This document shows, piece by piece, positions 35,625-43,742 of a stretch of 47,734 nucleotides of DNA (position 1 is its first letter; every line of letters begins with the position of its first letter). The DNA lies in the IMG/VR virus record IMGVR_UViG_3300010885_014692, positions 1 to 47,734 of that record; one strand, 5' to 3'. Below the pieces are notes generated by a model, which was not told the origin of the DNA, ran no database searches, and saw only the letters and a list, made by a program, of their open reading frames with translations. Position numbers and translations under genes: made by a program. The stretch comes from a virus.

Positions 35625-35892
35625 CTTTCTTTTTTAATATATTAACAGGTTCTTTACCTTTTTCTAATAACTTCTTATCTACAGCTATTGCTGCTTCCCT
35701 TTCACTAAGAAAGTAGTTAGCCCATTTTAACCTTGTAATATAAGCTCTGTAAACTACTTCTCCTCTAAACTTTATACCATACACATATTTATAAGGAGAT
35801 ATACCTGGAAGATACTCTACTTTCTTTTCCCTACAAGCTTGTTCGTATGTAGTCTTATGTTGCTTAAAGAAATCTATTACATCTTGTCTCAT
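35617..35892 (-). CDS. Small basic protein, possibly AP2-like DNA-binding
   Basis: 91 residues from ATG 35892, which shares a base with the uracil-DNA glycosylase stop (TAATG); a TTG six bases earlier is less likely. The middle, YVYGIKFRGEVVYRAYITR followed by FLSEREAAIAVDKKLLEKG, resembles the strand-strand-strand-helix layout of AP2-type DNA-binding domains in phages (a Trp/Tyr-containing sheet followed by an EAA-type helix). This is a weak, pattern-based call. Confidence 0.55.
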   Translation of the reverse strand: MRQDVIDFFKQHKTTYEQACREKKVEYLPGISPYKYVYGIKFRGEVVYRAYITRLKWANYFLSEREAAIAVDKKLLEKGKEPVNILKKKDV

Positions 35893-36584
35893 TACCAAAT
35901 AATTTCTTCGTTATTATTCTGTTTAAGTATCTTGTTTATCTCAACAAAATGGTTACATTCCCATATACCACCATTATAGCTAGCAGATGACGGATGTTTG
36001 GCTTTAAGTATGTAATTAAACTTAGGGTTAATATACTTTTCATACTGTTGAGCCTTAGCTCCCCATAAACAATATACTACTCCTGTATTATACTCACTTA
36101 ATGCTTTAAGTACTTCTACTGTAAAAGGTTTCCATAAAGCTAGATGACTTTCAGGCTTACCATCTTCTACTGTAAGAGCTGTATTTAGAAGTAATACACC
36201 CTGCTTTGCCCAACATTCTAAGTTAGGTTCTTTATGTAACATAAGACCTTTATACATAGTTCTTTCTACAGCCCCATATATTTGTACAAGGCTTGGCTGC
36301 ATTCTTTTACCTAATTCTTGAGCATAGCTACAACTAAATGCTAGACCATCAGCTACATCTTTAGTATAATAAGGATCTTGTCCTAAGATAACTACCTTTA
36401 CTTTACCAAACTCAACACATTGAAATGCTTTAAACACATTATCTGAAGAAGGGTAAATAGGGGCAGTTTTTCTAGCCACCCCTATTTTATTACCTAATTG
36501 TTGAAACTCGTCTGATTCTATATAATGCTTTAATCTATTGTACCAACTCTGCGTAAACGTCTGAATCAACCATTGTTTTTCCAT
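35892..36584 (-). CDS. ung: Uracil-DNA glycosylase, family 1
   Basis: 230 residues, the normal length for family 1. Visible motifs: VVILGQDPYY (catalytic D70, with Tyr where many enzymes have His), LLLNTALTV (N134) and the leucine-loop region AKHPSSAS (H197). The enzyme removes uracil from DNA as the first step of base-excision repair. The ATG at 36584 is kept although it overlaps the upstream gene by 50 bases, because TFTQSWYNRL must be near the start and no other Met lies nearby. A phage Ung may protect AT-rich replicating DNA from misincorporated dUMP. Confidence 0.92.
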   Translation of the reverse strand: MEKQWLIQTFTQSWYNRLKHYIESDEFQQLGNKIGVARKTAPIYPSSDNVFKAFQCVEFGKVKVVILGQDPYYTKDVADGLAFSCSYAQELGKRMQPSLVQIYGAVERTMYKGLMLHKEPNLECWAKQGVLLLNTALTVEDGKPESHLALWKPFTVEVLKALSEYNTGVVYCLWGAKAQQYEKYINPKFNYILKAKHPSSASYNGGIWECNHFVEINKILKQNNNEEIIW

Positions 36585-37290
36585 CTTCTATCTCTATATA
36601 ATCTTTTATAAATTTATGTAACTCTGTATGCTTCTTAATGTAATTAACTGGTGAAGATTCTTTCAATGCAAATGTACCATAGTTGTAGAACTCCCATAAA
36701 GAGTCTTTTGCACCATAATCAAATGTTGGTGTAATAATCTCATTACGTACTGTTGCTACTTGATTAGGTAAAAGAATTTCTTTCTCTATATATAACCTAC
36801 CTAATAATTCAGCTTTTGTACGTAAATCTAAGGTTACTTGTTTAAACAAATCTCTATCTTGTTTTAGTTGCTCAAACTCTTCTTGCACAGAATTTATAGC
36901 TTCACTAATCTTCAAAGTTAATTCTGTTTGTACAGTACCCATATGTTTCCTTTTGTAAGAACTTAAAGTACCTGAAATAGCACCATTGCTACATACAAAT
37001 ACTCTAGCACCTGCTGCATAACCTACAGTCATAGATTTATCATAGCTATTAGTAAAAGCTAGCATAATCTCCATTTCTGAATCTAGACTCTGTATACCAT
37101 ATTTAGCTATAATCCTTTGACCATTACTAGATGTATTATACTGACGTGTAGTCACATATAAGTTATTCTTATCTAATTCTTCCAAGGTAGTTTCTATAAG
37201 TTGTTGATGGCTTACAGGTACATACTTACCTTCTTTTGCTGGTAGTGGAATGCTAATCAGCTCTAATTCTTGTTTATTGAAATTATTCAT
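36535..37290 (-). CDS. DUF932-like protein
   Basis: 251 residues from ATG 37290 (a TTG two codons earlier is less likely). The centre has YAAGARVFVCSNGAISG, the hallmark-like block of DUF932 phage/plasmid proteins, after EIMLAFTNSYDK; a helical, Glu/Gln-rich region follows (about 125-165). Family members occur beside replication and recombination genes in mobile elements and are sometimes linked to anti-restriction, without firm biochemistry. Here it lies between the glycosylase and a run of hypothetical genes. It overlaps the upstream gene by eight bases. Confidence 0.65.
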   Translation of the reverse strand: MNNFNKQELELISIPLPAKEGKYVPVSHQQLIETTLEELDKNNLYVTTRQYNTSSNGQRIIAKYGIQSLDSEMEIMLAFTNSYDKSMTVGYAAGARVFVCSNGAISGTLSSYKRKHMGTVQTELTLKISEAINSVQEEFEQLKQDRDLFKQVTLDLRTKAELLGRLYIEKEILLPNQVATVRNEIITPTFDYGAKDSLWEFYNYGTFALKESSPVNYIKKHTELHKFIKDYIEIEDGKTMVDSDVYAELVQ

Positions 37291-37954
37291 TTTCAAAGTT
37301 TTTGTTTAATTCTATTTTACTTTTCTTATACCTTACCTTTTCTAACTTATACACTTCATTTTCAGTAGGAACAGAAAATAATTCTTGGTCACCCAATTCA
37401 ACTCTACTTAATGTTTTAGTAGATGTACTTCTGAAATACAATTCTTCAGTCCAATTGCTTAGATTATATTCTATAACTTCTTTAAGAGGTTCTAGTTTAT
37501 TAAGAACAGGAAATAGTAGATTACAAAAATCTATTCTATGATTCTCTTCTTTAACTATGTATAACCCTCTCAAAGGGTCTTCATAACCTAATTCATAGCA
37601 CCGTAGTACTTGCATTTTATAAGTATTACTAAATTGACTATACTTACCTTGCTTAAACAACTTATATTCTTCTTTGTAGTTTTCAGGAACAGAGAAACAA
37701 TATAATATATCATCTCCTGCATGAATATCTTTAACAAAGTTTCTTCTTTCCATAAGTCCTGCTTCAAGTTGTAAGAACTCTTTCTTAGGGCTATATTTAT
37801 AATGCAAAAAGAAATGATTGTCTAATTCAGGGTGTACATCTACTCCAATATAAGTATTCTTAAATAGTTGACCACCAACACCTAAACCAGATGCTTTTAA
37901 ATGAAGTATAGGAAGTAAAAACAGTACGGAATGATTATACGGGAATACCTTCAT
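37283..37954 (-). CDS. Hypothetical protein (223 aa)
   Basis: 223 residues with no recognised domain. The first 20 residues are somewhat hydrophobic (SVLFLLPILHL) but lack a signal-peptide charge pattern. The remainder mixes strands and helices, with aromatic-rich LDNHFFLHYKYSPKKEF near 44-60. Its end overlaps the DUF932-like start by eight bases, and its own start overlaps the upstream small gene by 20 bases, so it belongs to the same transcript. Confidence 0.5.
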   Translation of the reverse strand: MKVFPYNHSVLFLLPILHLKASGLGVGGQLFKNTYIGVDVHPELDNHFFLHYKYSPKKEFLQLEAGLMERRNFVKDIHAGDDILYCFSVPENYKEEYKLFKQGKYSQFSNTYKMQVLRCYELGYEDPLRGLYIVKEENHRIDFCNLLFPVLNKLEPLKEVIEYNLSNWTEELYFRSTSTKTLSRVELGDQELFSVPTENEVYKLEKVRYKKSKIELNKNFENE

Positions 37955-38234
37955 ATATACTTTTCCACTTTTTATAGTTAGCCAATTGATTTTCTGTAAG
38001 ACAATCTTCTGTAGTTTTCCAAACTTTTCTTTCTATTTCACCTTGTACCCTACATAAATACTTAGTCTCATTCCACCCTCTAGTAGAACCAAAGTAGGTA
38101 AGTCCATAACCTCTTACAGCTATTATATCTCCTGTTTTATTATGACTTAAACTATGAAATATTACAGGGTAACTATATGTACCACAAACAAACACACATA
38201 AATCTCCTGGCTTTAAATCTCTAGGGTCTTTCAT
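37935..38234 (-). CDS. Small protein, tandem paralogue A
   Basis: 99 residues. It shares its layout with the gene directly upstream: an N-terminal KPGDLCVFVCGTYSYPVIFH (compare KRGDLIAVAHYNCTYPAIFH) and a C-terminal TEDCLTENQLANYKKW (compare TEDSLTDEDLAIYKEM). The front half looks like a small beta-barrel (GD-turn, then strands) and the end is a helix. The pair most likely arose by tandem duplication. Function unknown. Confidence 0.6.
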   Translation of the reverse strand: MKDPRDLKPGDLCVFVCGTYSYPVIFHSLSHNKTGDIIAVRGYGLTYFGSTRGWNETKYLCRVQGEIERKVWKTTEDCLTENQLANYKKWKSIYEGIPV

Positions 38235-38511
38235 ATATAGCTTTCATTTCTTTGTATATTGCTAAATCTTCATCAGTAAGACTATCTTCTGTTATCTTTA
38301 CTACTCTATAATGATTGTTTATAGAATTAATATAGTTCTTATATGTTTTTTCAATACCATCTTCTTTTATCCACTTTAATTTTCCAGCAGAAATTATATG
38401 ATATTGTAAACTTACATCAGATTTTTTATGAAATATAGCGGGATATGTACAATTATAATGGGCTACTGCTATTAAATCTCCTCTTTTTAGTTTATCTATT
38501 ATTTGACTCAT
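38221..38511 (-). CDS. Small protein, tandem paralogue B
   Basis: 96 residues, paralogous to the following gene over its whole length (see the KRGDL and TEDSLTDEDLAIYKEM segments). The middle (about 40-70) diverges, which would fit recognition of different partners. Its start overlaps the nuclease gene end by 20 bases, and its end overlaps paralogue A by 14 bases. Confidence 0.6.
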   Translation of the reverse strand: MSQIIDKLKRGDLIAVAHYNCTYPAIFHKKSDVSLQYHIISAGKLKWIKEDGIEKTYKNYINSINNHYRVVKITEDSLTDEDLAIYKEMKAIYERP

Positions 38512-39448
38512 ACATTTTAGTTTCTACAATACTACCTTCCAAAGGATAGTACCAATTATTAGTTTCTTCTCTTATTTGTGCTTCATTAGCTAAAGCTTCT
38601 ACTCTTTGTTTTGCAGCTACAAAATCTTCTTTACTTACTTTCCATAACATAGGATATTCAGGGTAAGAAGCATTTACTACAAGGAATTGAAAATAGTCCA
38701 TCGTATTAGTATTATAATGGTCTTCTTCTATACCTATACCTGTACCAAATAAAGCAGCTTGTATATCATAGTTAAACATCTTTATGTTATTCTGAAAGTC
38801 CATAAGACTGTTTGTAACCATCTTTAAATCAGTTACAATAGTTTTATCACCTGTACTTACAAAGTCAGGACAAAACTTACAACCACCAAGATATTCAGAA
38901 TAATACATCTTTTGTTTATCATGTAATAATATGGAAGAAGTCATAGGATTATCTTTTAAGCACTGTAGCACATACTGAGCTTTTTGGTACTCTTGTGGTG
39001 TTATTATATCCTTTTCTAGACTTTCTATCATTATTTCATAATACTCCCTACCTTCTGTTTCAAACCTTTCTCTGATCTTAGCTAATGTAGCACCTTTTAT
39101 ACCTTCTTTCCTGTAAGCATATTCTTCTGCTGTTTCTTCTCCAAGCACTGAAGGATTAGTATATGCTTCTACTAAGTATTCCACATAATTCTTCATTTGT
39201 GGTTTAGGTATAGTAAAAGGACGCATTATAAATAAATCTTCAAAAGATTCTGGAGCACTAACAAGAGTATCCATAAGGTTACCCATAATCATTGCTCTTG
39301 TCTTAGGTAAAGCAATATGTTCTTTATCTACATACTTCTTCTTATACAGCATTCTGTCTTTAGCAAAGAGAGAAAGCCTGGAATAACTCCAGGCATCCAT
39401 CTCTCTAAACTCTTTCTGTTCTAACTCTCTAATCATTCCAAAAATCAT
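38492..39448 (-). CDS. PD-(D/E)XK nuclease (Cas4/RecE-like exonuclease)
   Basis: 318 residues. Motifs in order: SYSRLSLFAKDR near 21-32, MIMGNLMDTLV near 53-63 (the G-x-L-x-D helix), E185, GCKFCPDFVS with D195, and IVTDLKMV with D207 and K209. This matches the phage exonuclease branch of PD-(D/E)XK enzymes (Cas4/RecE/DUF3799-like). Together with the Sak4-like ATPase and SSB-like protein it would provide end resection and strand annealing. An ATG at 39436 is an alternative start with a smaller overlap (8 bases) to the rIIB-like gene. Confidence 0.75.
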   Translation of the reverse strand: MIFGMIRELEQKEFREMDAWSYSRLSLFAKDRMLYKKKYVDKEHIALPKTRAMIMGNLMDTLVSAPESFEDLFIMRPFTIPKPQMKNYVEYLVEAYTNPSVLGEETAEEYAYRKEGIKGATLAKIRERFETEGREYYEIMIESLEKDIITPQEYQKAQYVLQCLKDNPMTSSILLHDKQKMYYSEYLGGCKFCPDFVSTGDKTIVTDLKMVTNSLMDFQNNIKMFNYDIQAALFGTGIGIEEDHYNTNTMDYFQFLVVNASYPEYPMLWKVSKEDFVAAKQRVEALANEAQIREETNNWYYPLEGSIVETKMYESNNR

Positions 39449-40352
39449 TTGAATCGTAAGCTAAATGCTTCATTTGAATTTCTTCGTTAATTATACCAAT
39501 AACTTCATACTCACAAGCCCTGCCTTTCATATTGTTATAATCTGAAGGAATTGCTACCACATCTCTTGGATTTACTTTAACCATAATTAAAGTATTGCCA
39601 CTATAAGTAGAAGCATAACCCCATGAAGCAAAATGTAGACCATTACTACAAGTTTGGTTTCTATTATTATCTACAGCTTGTCTAGCCATAGAAACAATTT
39701 GCCCAACACTATTATCCATAGTTTTAGTATAGTTATCTACAAGCTTAAATTCTTTGTTAGAGTTTTCCAACCAAGCTTTAAATCTTGCTTTTATTTCTCC
39801 GCCAACAAATAAACCTTTTGCACCTCTACAGTTACCTGCTTTGTCAAAGTATAATCCTGCAAATTCTTCAGGAGCTTCTGCTGTATAATCTACTTTATCT
39901 ACTTTTTTGTAAGATACAAAACAACCATCACTAGTAATAGGAAGTCCATTATGTTCTAAAAACAAATAAAGCTCTTCAATAGCTCTAAATTCAGGATTTA
40001 GTTGGCAATTCTCCCAAAACTTAATAAGAGCATCAATGGGTAATTCATCATCTAAGAAAGACATAATACGCTTTTGCAATACTTCAGGTAAAGGTCTTTC
40101 TATTCCTTTAACAAATAACTTACCTAAATCTTCTACATACTCTATACGTCCATCAACTTTATGTGCTACACGCTTATATGGAGTTAAGGCAATCCATAAT
40201 TCCTCTAAATTCTCTGCACTTTCTTCTTTTTGACATTCAGTCAATAATCTTATAATATAATTCCTATGGTCTTTAGATTTAATCTTTATTAACCTAGGAT
40301 TGCCATTAATGTTAATGGTAATTGTTTGTTCACTTGCAATGTAACTAATCAT
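39429..40352 (-). CDS. rIIB-like protein
   Basis: 307 residues. Features match phage rIIB-type proteins: a short N-terminal strand region (TITININGNP), a helical middle and the conserved-looking C-terminal part with FVSYKKVD near 145, CSNGLHFASWGYASTY near 236-251 and VVAIPSDYNNMKGRACEYEV near 265-284. It follows the rIIA-like gene, overlapping it by eight bases, the pairing seen in T4 and in crAss-like phages. In T4, rII genes matter for growth in lambda lysogens; the role in crAss-like phages is unknown. Confidence 0.75.
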   Translation of the reverse strand: MISYIASEQTITININGNPRLIKIKSKDHRNYIIRLLTECQKEESAENLEELWIALTPYKRVAHKVDGRIEYVEDLGKLFVKGIERPLPEVLQKRIMSFLDDELPIDALIKFWENCQLNPEFRAIEELYLFLEHNGLPITSDGCFVSYKKVDKVDYTAEAPEEFAGLYFDKAGNCRGAKGLFVGGEIKARFKAWLENSNKEFKLVDNYTKTMDNSVGQIVSMARQAVDNNRNQTCSNGLHFASWGYASTYSGNTLIMVKVNPRDVVAIPSDYNNMKGRACEYEVIGIINEEIQMKHLAYDSNDFWND

Positions 40353-42453
40353 TGATTTCTTCTAGTTTTAGTTGATTTATAGCTACTTCTTCTTTTAACT
40401 TACCTTTTTCTCGTAAATAATCTTTTACTAAAGGTAATGATTCTGCTGTTAGTTCTATGTACTTAAATAACTCTACACCCTTCATAAAGTTGTTATAATG
40501 GTGAACAAGATTAATATCTCTGTTATACCAACCATTCTTAAGTCCTATGTCTTTAAGTTCATCTAATAATTCAGAATCATTTAATCTTGCGTATGGAACA
40601 TTATCTAACTTAGTCATTATGTTAGAGTAATAAGGGCTTATCTTGTTAATATAACCATTATGTTTAATCCATTGGCTCCTTATACCATTCTTATTGATAA
40701 ACTCTCTTAAAACAGCTCTGGTGACTAATTCTCTTAATACTGGATGATCTTTCATAACATCTTTAATGTGTATTGCTCTTCTTTGTGTAAAATGTTTTGT
40801 GTTAGGAACTGAAATAATATAACCAACATATTGTTTGTTAAGTAAAGCTCTGCATAACTTAAGAAAAGCATCTAACCTTGGTTTATCTTCTTGGTTACCC
40901 ACAAATACATAATCTTTAAAGTCTTTCTCAGTAAGAGTAACATCAGCTCTACCCCAATATAAATCATCATGCAGATAATTAACTTCTACAGCAGGATATA
41001 CACCATTTTGACGAACATTAGCTACTTTACCTAACTTCCTTTGTTCTTTACGATAAGCAAGAAACTCATCTCTCTTTGCACTTAACTTAGGAAGAGCATC
41101 TACTTCTTTCATCACATCTTCACAGAAATACACAAGGTCAGCAACTAGCTCTTGTTTAGGAGTTAGTGCAGGTAAATCTACCTTTATAGCTCTTGCATTT
41201 AGACCTAACCATTCTTGCATTTCTTTATCCCATACACCATCTTCCTGATATAATGTATAAAGATTAGGTTCATAATGATGATTATAAAAATTTACAGAAG
41301 AAGTATAACCTCTACGAGAAGTAGTATTCCAGTAGTTACTGTTTACTTTATTTACTATTTGAGAATAATAACCTTCTTCTATCAACATAAAAGGTCTGTA
41401 GTTATTAAATACTACATCTTCAAAGTCAGACCATACAAAGATTCTACCACTATCATACTTATTAACCTGTACTTTAGGCTTAATCTGTTTTTCTAAAAGA
41501 TTATTAAATTCTCTGAAAGTTTTACAGTTCTTAATAGATTCTACATAACCTTCTTTTAACTTATCTTTTACTTTGGCAAACTTAGATTTTAGCAAATCTA
41601 TAGTCTTACCTGTATAGTCTAAATCTTCCCTAGACAAAGTAACTTTTACTTCCCCTATGTTACATTTAACTACAACACCCTCTAAATTACGTAGATTATA
41701 AAACTCTTCTAACTGAGGATTACGTAAATCTATCTTGTAAAGTATTTTACCATTCAATAAACGTAAATCTTCACTTCTATTAGTAAGAATAAAATCATCA
41801 TCTTCGTATGTAATTTCTTTCTTTAAATCTACTGATAGATTCTTAGTTTCTATGTTACAGAATAGTAATTGATTAGTAATGGCTTGTTCAAATAAATACT
41901 TATCTCTCTGTTTTACAGGTATGATAATTTCAGTACCATTTCCCCTTTCTGTAGGTTGACTAAACATCAGAGTAATACTACCTAAATCATCTTCATCTAT
42001 ATAACAATTATACTGATACTCTGTACCATCATAATATGTTTTTACATAGTAACTATCTGTGTAAGAAAATGCAGATTTTGACCCAATCCCAAAGCCCCCA
42101 ATAGACTGATTATCAGCTCTTTTAGTAGAACTAAGGTACTTACCAAATATATTGGTTACTCTATCCTCACTTAAACCTATTCCGAAGTCTCTGATAATTA
42201 ACTGAGTATCAATACCCATTAATTCTGAAGCATCAACCCATTCTATTTCCACAGGTTTATCTACTCCATACTCTGTATGTGCATCTATGGCATTACTTAC
42301 ATATTCTCTTATGATGGTATACTCTTTATTCTGATACAGATTATCTCGTAACATCTTAAACAGAAGTCCAAAGTTATCTGAATCTATACTATATTTAATA
42401 CTCTTTAATTCTTCTGATTTTATTACGTCCTTACTTTCTTTATCTATAATCAT
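40345..42453 (-). CDS. rIIA-like protein with GHKL ATPase domain
   Basis: 702 residues. The N-terminal GHKL (HSP90/MutL-type) ATPase is clear: REYVSNAIDAH (E50, N54, D57), RDFGIGLS (D89, G91, G93) and GGFGIGSKSAFS (119-130). The region to about 200 completes the ATP-binding fold; the long C-terminal part (about 280-700) is helical and family-specific. T4 rIIA is membrane-associated and works with rIIB; here the two genes overlap. ATP-driven clamp-like motion is expected from the fold. Other GHKL proteins occur in defence systems, but the adjacent rIIB-like gene favours rIIA. Confidence 0.85.
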   Translation of the reverse strand: MIIDKESKDVIKSEELKSIKYSIDSDNFGLLFKMLRDNLYQNKEYTIIREYVSNAIDAHTEYGVDKPVEIEWVDASELMGIDTQLIIRDFGIGLSEDRVTNIFGKYLSSTKRADNQSIGGFGIGSKSAFSYTDSYYVKTYYDGTEYQYNCYIDEDDLGSITLMFSQPTERGNGTEIIIPVKQRDKYLFEQAITNQLLFCNIETKNLSVDLKKEITYEDDDFILTNRSEDLRLLNGKILYKIDLRNPQLEEFYNLRNLEGVVVKCNIGEVKVTLSREDLDYTGKTIDLLKSKFAKVKDKLKEGYVESIKNCKTFREFNNLLEKQIKPKVQVNKYDSGRIFVWSDFEDVVFNNYRPFMLIEEGYYSQIVNKVNSNYWNTTSRRGYTSSVNFYNHHYEPNLYTLYQEDGVWDKEMQEWLGLNARAIKVDLPALTPKQELVADLVYFCEDVMKEVDALPKLSAKRDEFLAYRKEQRKLGKVANVRQNGVYPAVEVNYLHDDLYWGRADVTLTEKDFKDYVFVGNQEDKPRLDAFLKLCRALLNKQYVGYIISVPNTKHFTQRRAIHIKDVMKDHPVLRELVTRAVLREFINKNGIRSQWIKHNGYINKISPYYSNIMTKLDNVPYARLNDSELLDELKDIGLKNGWYNRDINLVHHYNNFMKGVELFKYIELTAESLPLVKDYLREKGKLKEEVAINQLKLEEIND

Positions 42454-42457
42454 AATT

Positions 42458-42727
42458 TTACTTTAAAGAATCTCCAAATTCATATTTTAAAACAGTAGAA
42501 ACATACGTATGATATATGTATGCTCTCCTTTTATAACCATCTAAATCACTTGCCCAAACAGTTATATCTTTTACTTCTTCAAAATCACAATCTGGCTTTA
42601 ACTCATTCATTCTTCCTTTTAAATAATCTGCTACATCCCTATAAGGAGCTGTAGCTAACATATCTAGCACTTCATATCCATATGTAACCACAATAAGGTC
42701 TTTAAGCTCTTGCTTTATCTCTAACAT
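42458..42727 (-). CDS. Small hypothetical protein (89 aa)
   Basis: 89 residues, acidic and helical, starting MLEIKQELKDLIVVTYGYEV; DITVWASDLDGYKRRAYIY lies in the second half. No known domain. Four bases separate it from the rIIA-like start. Confidence 0.5.
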   Translation of the reverse strand: MLEIKQELKDLIVVTYGYEVLDMLATAPYRDVADYLKGRMNELKPDCDFEEVKDITVWASDLDGYKRRAYIYHTYVSTVLKYEFGDSLK

Positions 42728-42742
42728 CCATCTCTGTTTATA

Positions 42743-43096
42743 TTATTCACTCCAGTTTTCCTTCATTATTTCCTTACCTTCCTTGTAAATTAAATCAACT
42801 ATACGTTGAGCAAAATTATTATGGTAACACCAGTGGTAAGAAAAATCATGTATTTCCATACATCCATCCCACTTAATAAATCCGTTCAATAGTTTATTTA
42901 GCTCATAGGCTTTTTCAAAAGAAACATTAATATCAGAATCTCCACTACCTGTTTCATAACAAAAAAATACAGGTTTACCTGTTCCATAATCAGGTAATAC
43001 TTCTACTCCTTCAAAACTCAAATTATATGGATTTTCCTCTTCCCACTTAAACTTTAAAGCAAATTCCATTTGATAATCAAATACTATCTTTTCCAT
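42743..43096 (-). CDS. Small hypothetical protein (117 aa)
   Basis: 117 residues, acidic, aromatic-rich, with GSGDSDINVSFEKAYELNK near 50-68 and a cluster of His/Trp/Tyr (DFSYHWCYHNNF) near 84-95. No catalytic motif recognised. It overlaps the GIY-YIG gene by 20 bases. Confidence 0.5.
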   Translation of the reverse strand: MEKIVFDYQMEFALKFKWEEENPYNLSFEGVEVLPDYGTGKPVFFCYETGSGDSDINVSFEKAYELNKLLNGFIKWDGCMEIHDFSYHWCYHNNFAQRIVDLIYKEGKEIMKENWSE

Positions 43097-43523
43097 TTAT
43101 TAAATCTTTTTTATACCATTTTCCTAGCACCGTACCATTGTAACTATCCACTCTAAGGCAATCATTTTTTACTTGTAATTCTAATTCACAATAGCTTAAA
43201 TGCTTTTTATTGTGGCAAAATACAAGTATTTCTCTTTTAAACTTACTTTCTCCCTCTTCTTTTATTTGAGTTAGTAGAGGTAGGCACGAACCCCAATAAT
43301 CCTCCCACCCTGAAGTTTTGGTAACAACTTTAAAAGTTTTTCTAGTTCCAGTAAGTTTCTTTTCTTTTGCATTAATCTTACTTCTCCTTTTAAAGAATAG
43401 CACCTTTTTACCCCAATATTTTCGTTTGGAAGGCTTATGTGTTATGCAGTAACAAAAGCCAATTGCCCATTCTGGAATATCTTCAGGAGTTATAGGCTTT
43501 CCTTTGTAATACCATTTACTCAT
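43077..43523 (-). CDS. SegE-like GIY-YIG nuclease-domain protein
   Basis: 148 residues from the preferred ATG at 43523; the frame is open to 43637, but that part overlaps the upstream small gene and lacks the conserved MSKWYYKGKPI start. Residues 22-25 and 36-40 (IGFCYCIT, then KYWGKK) match the GIY-YIG core as written in SegE-type proteins, and SGWEDYWGSC near 71-80 followed by FKREILVFC is the expected continuation. SegE relatives are phage free-standing homing endonucleases, so this may be a second mobile endonuclease in the window. Activity is inferred. Confidence 0.65.
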   Translation of the reverse strand: MSKWYYKGKPITPEDIPEWAIGFCYCITHKPSKRKYWGKKVLFFKRRSKINAKEKKLTGTRKTFKVVTKTSGWEDYWGSCLPLLTQIKEEGESKFKREILVFCHNKKHLSYCELELQVKNDCLRVDSYNGTVLGKWYKKDLINGKDSI

Positions 43524-43533
43524 TTTCCATAAT

Positions 43534-43704
43534 TTATCTTGGCCCTGTATAAAATCTTTCTGATTTAACTTCTTTTTTAAATACCCATATTGTACGAATA
43601 GTATCAGTGTGGGCAACACACAATTCCCAACCTTCATTTCCTAATTTTTGAAATTCTGGAAGATCGATTATTGTAGTAACAACTTTATATTGCCATTTAC
43701 TCAT
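43534..43704 (-). CDS. Small DUF4177-like protein (56 aa)
   Basis: Read directly: ATG at 43704, TAA at 43534-43536. The product is KWQYKVVTT, LPEFQKLGNEGWELCVAHT and WVFKK, the strand-helix-strand-strand pattern with a central GNEGWEL that marks DUF4177-type proteins. Ten bases separate it from the GIY-YIG gene, which also begins MSKW. Function unknown. Confidence 0.65.
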   Translation of the reverse strand: MSKWQYKVVTTIIDLPEFQKLGNEGWELCVAHTDTIRTIWVFKKEVKSERFYTGPR

Positions 43705-43742
43705 ATTACTTTATATTAGATTCTGGGTAAGCTGTTGGTATT

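Noticed and set aside
43077-43637. Longer start at 43637 for the GIY-YIG gene
   Set aside because: The extension overlaps the DUF4177-like gene at 43534-43704 in another frame and precedes the conserved MSKWYYKGK start.
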